From NCBI RefSeq assembly GCF_009391885.1, contig NZ_VZII01000005.1, positions 1 to 64,000 of the forward strand: DNA of 64,000 bases, written 5' to 3'. Position 1 is the stretch's first letter; the number at the start of each line of letters is the position of its first letter. The notes under the pieces were generated by a model. The model was given only the letters and a program-made list of their open reading frames with translations, did no database searches and had not been told where the DNA came from. Source of the DNA: Pseudomonas sp. MN1F (GTDB lineage: Bacteria; Pseudomonadota; Gammaproteobacteria; Pseudomonadales; Pseudomonadaceae). The position numbers were made by a program, and so were the translations under genes. Below are positions 17,129-25,671 of the stretch, one piece after another.

Positions 17129-18265
17129 ATGGCTGATCCTATTCCGTTCAATTCGCCGTACATGACGGGCAAGGAGTTGTTTCACATCGCAGAGGCGAAG
17201 TTTCAGAACAGGCTGGCCGGCGACGGCAATTTCACCAAACGTTGTCACCAATGGCTGCAGGAACAAACGGGCAGCAGCAAGGCTCTCTTGACGCACTCTT
17301 GCACCGCTGCCCTGGAAATGGCTGCCCTTCTGCTGGAGCTGCAACCTGGGGATGAAGTTATCCTTCCCTCGTTCACATTCGTCTCAACCGCTAATGCCTT
17401 CGTGCTCCGCGGCGCTGTCCCGGTGTTTGTCGACATACGAGAAGACACACTCAACCTCGACGAGTCGCTGGTGGAGGACGCCATTACCACCCGAACTCGC
17501 GCCATCGTTCCTGTGCATTATGCCGGCGTGGCATGTGAGATGTACCGCATCATGGAAATCGCGGCACGATATGGTCTGAAGGTAGTAGAAGATGCCGCAC
17601 AGGGGGTGATGGCCAGTTATAAAGGCCAGGCGTTGGGTGCCATAGGTGATTACGGCGCATTCAGCTTTCACGAAACCAAGAACGTAATTTGCGGCGAAGG
17701 TGGCGCCCTGCTGGTTAACTCACCAACGAACACGCTTCAAGCAGAAATCATCCGCGAGAAGGGGACTGACCGCAGCCGTTTCTTCCGTGGCGAAGTCGAC
17801 AAATACACATGGCAGGAAGTCGGATCCTCGTTTTTGCCAGGGGAAATAACGGCGGCTTTTCTCTGGGCACAGTTACAAGAGGCGCATTGGATTACCCAAG
17901 AGCGATTGGCCATCTGGCATCGCTATCATTGCGGACTTGAACGACTGGAAGCCTCAGGTGCAATCCGACGTCCGGTCGTTCCGGTCGACTGCCAGCACAA
18001 TGCACACATGTATTACGTACTGCTCTCTCCAGAACTGAATCGTCAGGCAGTCCTCGAAAGCCTCAAGCGACAGGAAGTCCAGGCAGTATTCCACTACGTT
18101 CCGCTGCACGATTCGCCGGCAGGACGCAGGTTCGGTCGTGTACAGGGAGGCCTGGAGGTAACGTCACAGCAGTCTGCCCGCCTGATCCGCTTGCCATTAT
18201 GGGTCGGGATCACTGCGGAACAGCAAGCAAGGGTTATCGATGCACTGGAACAAGCGGTACGCTGA
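17129..18265 (+). CDS. wecE: dTDP-4-amino-4,6-dideoxygalactose transaminase (WecE-like)
   Basis: 378 residues, collinear with E. coli WecE (376): IPFNSPYMTGKEL, THSCTAALEMAALLL, LPSFTFVSTANAFVLRG, PVHYAGVACEM, VEDAAQGVMASYKG and FREKGTDRSRFFRG-like blocks. The PLP lysine is K184 in SFHETKN. WecE transfers an amino group from glutamate to dTDP-4-keto-6-deoxyglucose to give dTDP-Fuc4N. Start ATG 17129 follows GAGG; a TTG at 17114 would add five residues. Last gene of the plus-strand cassette. In enterobacteria WecE serves enterobacterial common antigen; here no other ECA genes are present, so it has been recruited to the O-antigen. Confidence 0.93.
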   Translation: MADPIPFNSPYMTGKELFHIAEAKFQNRLAGDGNFTKRCHQWLQEQTGSSKALLTHSCTAALEMAALLLELQPGDEVILPSFTFVSTANAFVLRGAVPVFVDIREDTLNLDESLVEDAITTRTRAIVPVHYAGVACEMYRIMEIAARYGLKVVEDAAQGVMASYKGQALGAIGDYGAFSFHETKNVICGEGGALLVNSPTNTLQAEIIREKGTDRSRFFRGEVDKYTWQEVGSSFLPGEITAAFLWAQLQEAHWITQERLAIWHRYHCGLERLEASGAIRRPVVPVDCQHNAHMYYVLLSPELNRQAVLESLKRQEVQAVFHYVPLHDSPAGRRFGRVQGGLEVTSQQSARLIRLPLWVGITAEQQARVIDALEQAVR

Positions 18266-18314
18266 CCGCCCTCGTATCATAGGGGCGCCCAGCGTCAGGA
18301 CTCGATAGCCCAGC

Positions 18315-18345
18315 GTTGGCAGACATGGTCTCCATGACTGCCAAC
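18315..18345. terminator. bidirectional hairpin between convergent wecE and wbpV
   Basis: Long stem GTTGGCAG-A-CATGG / CCATG-A-CTGCCAAC with loop TCT and one A-A mismatch, in the 94-bp gap between two converging genes. No U-tract on either side. Confidence 0.5.
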
Positions 18346-18359
18346 CCGACGCCAGTAGG

Positions 18360-19316
18360 CTATAGGCTACTGGAAGACTTGAACCTGCGCCCCACGTCGA
18401 TCAATGCCTGCTGCGCCGTTACAGGAGCGGACCAGCCCAGCAACTTCCCGGCCTTTGAGGCATCGATCTGCAGTGAGCCGCACAACTGTGTATACATGCT
18501 CTTCTTGCCCACTAGGCCCATTGTGAACCCGAGCAATTCTGCCGGGACAGGGAGCATGATGGATTTTTTGTTCATCCCCTTGCTTAGGAGTCGAATGGTG
18601 TCGCCGATCGACAGGTCTTCGGCATCACTGATCAAGAACGTCTGATTCGCCGCACCGGGATGAATCGCACAGGTCACGATAAAATCGACCAAGTTCTCCA
18701 GTGCAACCATGCTTCTCAGGTTTCGCACCATCCCGAAAGGCAGGGGTATGCCAAGACTCACCAACTTCAACAAACGACGGAAGTTACCAGGTGCATTCTC
18801 CGCGTAGACCAAAGGCGGACGAATGATTACCAACTCCATTCCAGTACCTTCGGCCATGGACTTCAGCGCATTCTCCGCCTCTAGCTTGGAAGTGGCGTAA
18901 TCGGCATGAGGTGCAGGGAGGGAACTTTCGGAAAAAGGCGCTTCGTGGGTCAGGTTCCCGTTGACCCCAATTGAACTGATAAATACAAAACGCTTGACCC
19001 CGCTGCTGATCGCTTGCGATGCAAGAGCAACTGCACCGTCGACATTCACTCGCCGGAACTCTGCCAGGGGATCTGTCACCGAGTCCTTCAACACGTGCGC
19101 TCGAGCAGCGAGGTGGACCACTACGTCCACCCCCCTGAGAGCCTCCGACCAATCGGTAGAGCTACCGATATCACCGACAGCGTATACCCTGGCAGAGGTC
19201 TGGGCCGTCACAGGCCGCCGAACGGTACCCGAAGCTACGTACTGCGTATCCTGCTGCAAACGCGAAAGAACAGCGCTGCCAACAAATCCATTTGCACCAG
19301 TCACCAATATGTGCAT
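18360..19316 (-). CDS. wbpV: NAD-dependent 4-keto-sugar reductase/epimerase (WbpV-like)
   Basis: 318-residue extended SDR with TGANGFVG at residues 6-13 and catalytic Y140-xxx-K144 (YATSK). It resembles WbpV and WbjF, which sit next to wbpM in Pseudomonas O-antigen loci. The characterised WreV/WbpV type reduces the 4-keto intermediate made by WbpM, giving UDP-D-QuiNAc; epimerase activity toward FucNAc is the alternative. Start ATG 19316 (MHILVTGANG). 81 bp separate it from the wbpM stop upstream. Cytosolic. Confidence 0.88.
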   Translation of the reverse strand: MHILVTGANGFVGSAVLSRLQQDTQYVASGTVRRPVTAQTSARVYAVGDIGSSTDWSEALRGVDVVVHLAARAHVLKDSVTDPLAEFRRVNVDGAVALASQAISSGVKRFVFISSIGVNGNLTHEAPFSESSLPAPHADYATSKLEAENALKSMAEGTGMELVIIRPPLVYAENAPGNFRRLLKLVSLGIPLPFGMVRNLRSMVALENLVDFIVTCAIHPGAANQTFLISDAEDLSIGDTIRLLSKGMNKKSIMLPVPAELLGFTMGLVGKKSMYTQLCGSLQIDASKAGKLLGWSAPVTAQQALIDVGRRFKSSSSL

Positions 19317-19397
19317 CTTCACTCCAGCAGTTGTACCTAGCCAAACCGACGTCACGCAGCCAAGAGAAACATTATTCTTCGCTGCATGCACCCTGAC

Positions 19398-21407
19398 TCA
19401 CGGATCAAGACGACGCTGCAAGTGAATCCAGTCGACGATCTCCCCCTCAGGCGCATAGCCACTAACGGTCTCCCGCAGTATCTGGCGCACGCGATCGTAG
19501 TCGTCGCTGGAAACGGCTGCCAGCAGCTCAGTCAGTTTTTCCTTGAGCTCATCCCATGCAATAAAGTCTTCGTTGGCGCTCATGATCATTGGATGCTGGG
19601 TAGCCACCACATTGGCACCGATCAACAGCTCTTCGTAGAGTTTTTCCCCCGGACGCAATCCGCTGAACTCTATGAAGATATCACCATGAGGATTACGCTC
19701 GGAGCGAATACTCAGCCCGGACAGGTGAATCATTTTTTCCGCCAGCTCCACAATCTTCACCGGCTCGCCCATGTCCAGCACGAAGACATCACCCCCCTGC
19801 CCCATGGACCCTGCCTGGATAACCAGCTGTGCGGCTTCCGGAATGGTCATGAAATAGCGGGTGATATTCGGATGAGTCACCGTGATCGGGCCGCCGGACT
19901 TGATCTGCTTGTGAAACAGCGGAATGACAGACCCGGAGGAACCGAGCACATTGCCGAATCGCACCATGGTAAAGCGAGTCTTGTTGACCTGCGAAACATT
20001 ACCGCCATCCCCGAAAAGCACCGGGGCGACTTCACGGCTCAACGCTTGCAACGTCATTTCGGCCAAGCGCTTGGTACTACCCATCACGTTGGTCGGCCGA
20101 ACAGCCTTGTCAGTGGAAATCAGTACAAAGTTGGCCACACCAGCACGTAGTGCAGCCTGGGCCGTGTTCAAGGTACCAATCACATTGTTGAGTACGCCCT
20201 CGGCAATGTTGTGCTCAACCATCGGAACGTGCTTGTAGGCCGCCGCGTGGTAAACCGTATCGACCCGCCATGCCTTCATGATTTCGAACAACTGCGTTTG
20301 ATTCCGCACGGAGCCAAGGATAGGCAACAATCGGACAGACAAGGACTCTCGGGAAACCCGCTGCTCAAGCTCGGAAAGAATGCTATACAGGTTGAACTCA
20401 CTGTGCTCCAGCAGAATCAGTGTCCTGGGCGCCAAGCCAACGATCTGCCTGCAAAGCTCAGAGCCAATGGAGCCACCGGCCCCCGTAACCAGAACTGACT
20501 GACCAAGAATACAGCGCTCAAGCAGTGCTTCCTGTGCCGGTACGGCATCCCTCCCCAGCAGGTCGGCGATATCGACTTCTTGAATGTCGTCGACCTTGAC
20601 ACGCCCACTGGCTAGGTCCATGAATCCTGGAATACTACGCACATGCAGCGGGAAACCTTCGAGGTAGCCCAAAATCTCGCGACGGCGCCCTCGAGTCGCC
20701 GAAGGAATGGCCAGCAGGACTTCCTGGGCCCCAGTAGCATCGATCATCCGCTGAATATGAAGGGACTTGTAAACCTGCAAACCGGAAATAACCCGATCCG
20801 CAATGCTTGCATCATCGTCGATGAAGGCCACCGGACGCATGACTTTGCCCATACGCAAAGCGGCAACCAATTGGTTGCCGGCTGCTCCCGCGCCGTAAAC
20901 TGCAACTTTCGGCAACCCGTTATCACGGCTGGTGAAAGGTACATGTTGCGTCGCTGCAAACCAGTCGCCCATAAAGTACTGGCGCATCGCCAGGCGCAGA
21001 CCGCCGACCATAACCATGCTCAACCACCAGTAATTGAAGATGATGGACCGGGGAACGACGTTCTGGTGATTACTGTACCAATAAACTACGAACCCGAGAA
21101 TGAGCGCAGAAAGACTGACTGCCTTGATGATCGCAATAAGTGCGTCATTGCCGAAATAGCGCATGACTGCACGGTACATACCAAACCTGATGAATAATGG
21201 GATAGCAACGACCGGCGCACAGAGGAAAAGCCATAGATGATCAGCAATGGGGTCGGCCATGTCCTCGATACCCAGGCGAACCACGAATGCGAGCCAAAGG
21301 GCCGCCCACACAAGAATGACATCAGCCAAAACCTGAAGAAGAAGCTTCTGCCGACGCGGAAGCCCCAGCATCGTAACTCGCAATTTATCGAAAACCCCTT
21401 CGAACAC
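19398..21407 (-). CDS. wbpM: UDP-GlcNAc 4,6-dehydratase, membrane-bound
   Basis: 669 residues, full length for WbpM/CapD. Four N-terminal membrane helices (about 22-135), a first nucleotide-binding domain with VYGAGAAGNQ near 175, then the catalytic SDR domain with TGAGGSIGSEL near 310 and STDKAVRPTNVMGSTK near 435. It converts UDP-GlcNAc to UDP-4-keto-6-deoxy-GlcNAc, precursor of QuiNAc and FucNAc. Start GTG 21407 is supported by AGGAGC 8 nt upstream. Usually the last gene of Pseudomonas O-antigen loci; here 18 kb of additional locus lies beyond it. Confidence 0.96.
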   Translation of the reverse strand: MFEGVFDKLRVTMLGLPRRQKLLLQVLADVILVWAALWLAFVVRLGIEDMADPIADHLWLFLCAPVVAIPLFIRFGMYRAVMRYFGNDALIAIIKAVSLSALILGFVVYWYSNHQNVVPRSIIFNYWWLSMVMVGGLRLAMRQYFMGDWFAATQHVPFTSRDNGLPKVAVYGAGAAGNQLVAALRMGKVMRPVAFIDDDASIADRVISGLQVYKSLHIQRMIDATGAQEVLLAIPSATRGRRREILGYLEGFPLHVRSIPGFMDLASGRVKVDDIQEVDIADLLGRDAVPAQEALLERCILGQSVLVTGAGGSIGSELCRQIVGLAPRTLILLEHSEFNLYSILSELEQRVSRESLSVRLLPILGSVRNQTQLFEIMKAWRVDTVYHAAAYKHVPMVEHNIAEGVLNNVIGTLNTAQAALRAGVANFVLISTDKAVRPTNVMGSTKRLAEMTLQALSREVAPVLFGDGGNVSQVNKTRFTMVRFGNVLGSSGSVIPLFHKQIKSGGPITVTHPNITRYFMTIPEAAQLVIQAGSMGQGGDVFVLDMGEPVKIVELAEKMIHLSGLSIRSERNPHGDIFIEFSGLRPGEKLYEELLIGANVVATQHPMIMSANEDFIAWDELKEKLTELLAAVSSDDYDRVRQILRETVSGYAPEGEIVDWIHLQRRLDP

Positions 21408-21465
21408 TACTACAGCTCCTCTAATGAATCTTGTTGCAACGTCTGCAATAACCTACGCCGAGCGG

Positions 21466-22479
21466 TCAACCCTTTTCAAGCGATCCAGCCCTGAATCCGA
21501 CAACCAATGCTACTAACGGTGTGTAAGCCAGTAGAACGCCCACTACGCCATCCAGACCGAGCAGCATGACGCACATCGCTATCGGCAACAACCACAGAAG
21601 ATTCAGGGCCGCAACAGCGAGAGTAACGGGCAGATGCTTGCCATACTTCCGGGAAGCGAACTGGTACGCGTGGCTGCGATGAGCCTCATAGACCTTGTCT
21701 CCACGCGCCAGGCGTCGAACCAGCGTAAAGGTCGCGTCGACTATGAAAACGCCTAGCAATATGAGCCAGCACCAAAACAACTGCGACGATGCCCATGCCG
21801 CCTGAATCGATAGAACGCCGAGGATGATACCGAGGAAACCGCTGCCGGCATCCCCCATGAAAATTCGTGCAGGAGGAAAATTCCAATATAGAAAGCCAGC
21901 CACCGCCCCTGCCAGCAGCAGCGGTAGGATTGCCAATTGCGCAAATCCGCCGACGACACACAGCAGGCTGATACCTGCACAGGCGCAGATCGCCTCGACA
22001 CTGGCAATGCCGTCGATGCCATCCATGAAGTTGTAGAGGTTCAACAACCACACCAGATAGATTGCGGCAATCACGCTACCGAACCAGGCGAGGTCAAGTG
22101 TCCAGCCAAAAACCTCTAGAGGCGGCAGGCCACCCAACCAGAACATTGCCCAACCAGCGGCAATGAAATGCCCCAACAAGCGCCAACGCGCAGCGATATG
22201 CCCATGGTCGTCCATGAAGCCGATAATCGCTATCAAAGCCCCTGAGCCCGATAATGCGATCAACACATCGGTGAAATCCAGTTTGCCTGCCAGCAAGGCC
22301 AAGGACGCGAGAAACGAAATGACAATCGCCACCCCACCGCCGCGCGGAGTAGGCACCACATGCGAACTACGATCATTGGGAATATCAATGATACTCTTCG
22401 CCAACGCATACCGACGCAAAACTGCAGTAAGCCACAGGGAAACAAGGAACACCAGTGGAGTCAGCCACCATTGAGTCAT
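21466..22479 (-). CDS. wbpL: undecaprenyl-phosphate glycosyl-1-phosphate transferase (WbpL, WecA/MraY family)
   Basis: 337 residues with about ten membrane helices and the conserved cytosolic loops of the family: DIPNDRSSHVVPTPRGGG near 38, GFMDD near 88, NFMDGIDG near 150 and FMGDAGSGFLG near 207. WbpL starts O-unit synthesis by moving QuiNAc-1-P or FucNAc-1-P from UDP to undecaprenyl phosphate. It is 58 bp upstream of wbpM on the same strand, the usual arrangement. It defines the reducing-end sugar of the O-unit. Confidence 0.95.
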   Translation of the reverse strand: MTQWWLTPLVFLVSLWLTAVLRRYALAKSIIDIPNDRSSHVVPTPRGGGVAIVISFLASLALLAGKLDFTDVLIALSGSGALIAIIGFMDDHGHIAARWRLLGHFIAAGWAMFWLGGLPPLEVFGWTLDLAWFGSVIAAIYLVWLLNLYNFMDGIDGIASVEAICACAGISLLCVVGGFAQLAILPLLLAGAVAGFLYWNFPPARIFMGDAGSGFLGIILGVLSIQAAWASSQLFWCWLILLGVFIVDATFTLVRRLARGDKVYEAHRSHAYQFASRKYGKHLPVTLAVAALNLLWLLPIAMCVMLLGLDGVVGVLLAYTPLVALVVGFRAGSLEKG

Positions 22480-22589
22480 TTTTAGATTTTTCCTGGGTAG
22501 TACTTTACGGTGACCGCGTCTGCACGGCTGGAATCGGAAGTCGTGGACACGCTACCGACTCTAGCTGATACAGCGACTGTGCGTCGGAC

Positions 22590-23717
22590 TCAATCCTTGC
22601 GCCAAACCGTGCGATTGATGTAGTCCGTATAACTCAGCACCACGCGAACTACCTGCAGTGACACAGGGCCACCTTCGTAGTCCGGCACTACCGGGATGGC
22701 GCGGCCATTTGCCGCGTGCTGGGAAGTGACGACCTTGACTGCCGCCAGAACAGGATCCTTCTTCAAGCCACTCATGATCAGCGTACCCTGATCCATACCT
22801 TCCGGACGCTCGTGGGCGTTACGCAACGTCACAGCTGGCAGGTTGAGCAGGGACGCCTCTTCAGTGATGGTGCCACTGTCGGAAAGCACACAGAATGCAG
22901 ACATCTGCAGCTTGATGTAGTCAAGAAGACCAAATGGTTTGACGAAGCGAATCAACGGGTGATCCAGCGATTCACCCAACGCCTCCAGACGCTTGCGAGT
23001 CCTGGGGTGAGTAGAAACGATTACGGGATATCCGTAGACGTCAGCCAGCGCTTTCAGCGTGACCAGCAAGTCCTGGAGATTCTCCGGTGTATCGACGTTC
23101 TCTTCGCGGTGCGTACTGACGACAAAAAACTTGTCCAACTCAAGACCGCTGCGCTCCAGAACATCGGAGCACTCAATCTTCGGCCTGTAGTAATCCAGCA
23201 CTTCGTGCATGTGCGAGCCGGTTTTGATGATGGTTTCCGGACGAATACCCTCGGCAATCAGATAACGCCGAGCATGCTCGGTAAGGACCATGTTGATGTC
23301 ACTCAAATGATCCAGCACCTTCCGGTTCAGTTCCTCGGGCACCCGTTGATCGAAGCACCGATTTCCTGCCTCCATATGGAATACTGGAATCTTGCGACGC
23401 TTGGCAGCAATAACAGCCAGGCAGGTGTTTGTATCACCGTAAAGCAGCAACGCATCGGGCTTCTCGAGATCGAAGATCTCATCCGCCTTGGTAATGACTT
23501 CAGCGATGGTCTGCGCGGCAGTTTCACCCGCGGCTCCTAGAAAATGATCGGGCTTGCGAATCTCGAGATCGTCAAAAAAAACCTGATTCAGTTCATAATC
23601 GTAGTTTTGCCCAGAGTGCACCAGGACATGATTTACCTGCCGATCAAGCTCGGCTATGACACGACTCATCTTGATCAGTTCTGGACGAGTCCCTACCAGC
23701 GTCATGACCTTAAGCAT
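22590..23717 (-). CDS. wbjD: non-hydrolysing UDP-HexNAc 2-epimerase (WbjD/FnlC/WbvD-like)
   Basis: 375 residues. VGTRPELIKMS near residue 8, ALLLYGDTNTCLA near 90, HMEAGNRCFD near 110, THREENVD near 205 and SDSGTITEEA near 285 are hallmarks of UDP-GlcNAc 2-epimerases; the MEAGNRCFDQRVPEELNRK block is typical of the WbjD/FnlC branch. It inverts C2 in the last step to an L-sugar nucleotide. Start ATG 23717 overlaps the upstream stop by 8 nt. Works with the two genes just upstream. Confidence 0.93.
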   Translation of the reverse strand: MLKVMTLVGTRPELIKMSRVIAELDRQVNHVLVHSGQNYDYELNQVFFDDLEIRKPDHFLGAAGETAAQTIAEVITKADEIFDLEKPDALLLYGDTNTCLAVIAAKRRKIPVFHMEAGNRCFDQRVPEELNRKVLDHLSDINMVLTEHARRYLIAEGIRPETIIKTGSHMHEVLDYYRPKIECSDVLERSGLELDKFFVVSTHREENVDTPENLQDLLVTLKALADVYGYPVIVSTHPRTRKRLEALGESLDHPLIRFVKPFGLLDYIKLQMSAFCVLSDSGTITEEASLLNLPAVTLRNAHERPEGMDQGTLIMSGLKKDPVLAAVKVVTSQHAANGRAIPVVPDYEGGPVSLQVVRVVLSYTDYINRTVWRKD

Positions 23718-24720
23718 CAAGCTGCTCCTGAATGTAATCGAGGTTAAGGAGCAACTCCTTGATTCCCGGCACATCAAGACGCTCGGTGTTATGCGACGTA
23801 TAGTCGTCGAGCTCGGAGATCTTTTGCTCACCCTCTACAAAGTACTTTTTATAGTTCAAGTCACGGTTGTCAGCCGGGATGCGGTAATAGCGCCCCATGT
23901 CTTCGGCTTTGGCCATCTCTTCACGAGACACCAGCGACTCATAAAGCTTTTCACCATGGCGTGTACCGATAACGCGGACAACGTTATCTTTGCCAAAGAT
24001 TTCCTTGATCGCCTCTGCAAGCTCTCCTACCGTGGAGGCTGGTGCCTTCTGAATGAAGAGATCACCTTGCTGGCCGTGCTCGAAGGCGTGGAGTACCAGA
24101 TCGACGGAGTCTTCCAGCGACATCAGGAAACGGGTCATGGCAGGATCGGTGACAGTCAGATCCTCACCCGTCCTGAGTTGCTCCACGAAAAGGGGAATGA
24201 CTGAGCCACGGGAGGCCATGACATTACCATAGCGAGTCGCGCAGATGACGGTTCCGCCTGCCGGAATGGTGCGTGACTTGGCAACCATGAGCTTTTCGGC
24301 CATTGCCTTCGAGATGCCCATCGCATTGATGGGATAGACCGCTTTGTCAGTACTCAGCACTACGACGCGCTTGACGTCTCGGGCAATCGCGGCATTAAGC
24401 ACATTCTCCGTTCCCTGGACATTGGTGCGTACGGCTTCCATGGGATAGAACTCGCAAGAAGGCACCTGCTTGAGGGCCGCCGCGTGGAATATATAATCTA
24501 CACCGACCATCGCCTGCTTCAGGCTGTCATAGTCACGAACATCACCGATGTAGAACTTGACTTTATCATTAGCCAAGGCGATGCGCATATCTTCCTGTTT
24601 TTTCTCATCCCTGCTGAAAATCCTGATTTCTCTGACATTGGTATTCAGAAAACGCTTCAGCACCGCATTACCAAAAGAGCCGGTACCGCCAGTAATCATC
24701 AAAACTTTATTATCAAACAT
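23710..24720 (-). CDS. wbjB: UDP-GlcNAc 4,6-dehydratase/5-epimerase (WbjB/FnlA/WbvB-like)
   Basis: 336-residue soluble SDR. TGGTGSFGNAVL at residues 10-21, AALKQVPSCEFYPMEAV near 85 and STDKAVYPINAMGISKAM near 125 match the FnlA/WbjB/CapE type, which removes water from UDP-GlcNAc and epimerises C5 to give the L-arabino-configured keto sugar. Distinct from membrane-bound WbpM, also present here. Start ATG 24720. The gap to the upstream reductase gene is 91 bp. Confidence 0.94.
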   Translation of the reverse strand: MFDNKVLMITGGTGSFGNAVLKRFLNTNVREIRIFSRDEKKQEDMRIALANDKVKFYIGDVRDYDSLKQAMVGVDYIFHAAALKQVPSCEFYPMEAVRTNVQGTENVLNAAIARDVKRVVVLSTDKAVYPINAMGISKAMAEKLMVAKSRTIPAGGTVICATRYGNVMASRGSVIPLFVEQLRTGEDLTVTDPAMTRFLMSLEDSVDLVLHAFEHGQQGDLFIQKAPASTVGELAEAIKEIFGKDNVVRVIGTRHGEKLYESLVSREEMAKAEDMGRYYRIPADNRDLNYKKYFVEGEQKISELDDYTSHNTERLDVPGIKELLLNLDYIQEQLDA

Positions 24721-24811
24721 AGAAACCTTCCAATTTAGCTCAAGCCGTTACAGTGCACACGGGACACATGTAACCCGCAGAGGTGCTTCATGGCTTACCT
24801 GAGACAAGAAA

Positions 24812-25669
24812 TCAACGCCCTTCCCACATGGCCCGAACCAGCTCAGGCCAGGAAGGGGCCACATAACCGGTGGCTTCACTGAAACGCCCGCCATCAAGCG
24901 AGCGATCAATAACCAGATTGTCATCAGGCGTTATTTTAATATCCTTGGCATATTGCTTTGCCAGAAGGCGCAAAAGCTCAAGCTTGGACACGGGCTGTGC
25001 CGCAACGTGATACAGGCCGCACAACTCCGGTCGAGGCAAGACGTAGTCTTTCATGACACGCGCCAGTTCAACGGTTGGAAGGCCTGAGAAAACAGCCTTG
25101 GAAAATCCTTTGACCGTGCCCTCCTGGGAGAGGAACCAGTCAACCAAGGATTGAGACGAGTTCAATTCATGCCCGATGATTGACGTGCGCAAAGTGATCG
25201 CGCCCGGCAAATCATGCAGCTCGCCGATATACTTGGACTTTCCATAAAGATCCTCAGCGTCAGAAGTATCATTCTCATGATAGTTCCCCTGGCGACCTGA
25301 AAACACGCAGTCGGTACTGACATGTATCAACCGCGCCTGCGCAAGAGAGCACAGGGCTGCCAACCGGTGCGGCAACATGGAGTTGATGGGCAATGCCGTG
25401 AGAGGGTCTTTCGCATCTGCCAATTGCTTGATCAGACCGACACAGTTTATGACCACCTCAGGACGAACCTTGTTGAGTACATTAACGAGCGCCTGCTGGT
25501 CCAGCACATCAACACCCGGCAGCAACCGGGAATGGCTCGATTGCGAAAAGTTCCGCAACCCCGTGAGGTTACGCAATGTCCCCCACACTTCATGACTATC
25601 GTCATTATCAAAGACCTTGAATACCGCGTTGCCCAGCATTCCGGTCACACCCAGCACCAAAACCCGCAT
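24812..25669 (-). CDS. RmlD-like 4-keto-sugar reductase (WbvR-like)
   Basis: 285 residues, RmlD-type SDR: VLGVTGMLGNAVF at 5-17, HVSTDCVFSG near 118 and YGKSKYIGE near 143 (catalytic Tyr and Lys). It is the middle enzyme of a three-gene L-sugar pathway. WbjC/FnlB/CapF, which lead to UDP-L-FucNAc, are about 370 residues with a C-terminal cupin domain; this protein lacks that domain and has the size of V. cholerae WbvR, which leads to UDP-L-QuiNAc (UDP-L-RhaNAc intermediate). The product is therefore more likely L-QuiNAc, but this is inference. The gap to the upstream glycosyltransferase is 2 bp. Confidence 0.85.
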   Translation of the reverse strand: MRVLVLGVTGMLGNAVFKVFDNDDSHEVWGTLRNLTGLRNFSQSSHSRLLPGVDVLDQQALVNVLNKVRPEVVINCVGLIKQLADAKDPLTALPINSMLPHRLAALCSLAQARLIHVSTDCVFSGRQGNYHENDTSDAEDLYGKSKYIGELHDLPGAITLRTSIIGHELNSSQSLVDWFLSQEGTVKGFSKAVFSGLPTVELARVMKDYVLPRPELCGLYHVAAQPVSKLELLRLLAKQYAKDIKITPDDNLVIDRSLDGGRFSEATGYVAPSWPELVRAMWEGR

Positions 25670-25671
25670 AA

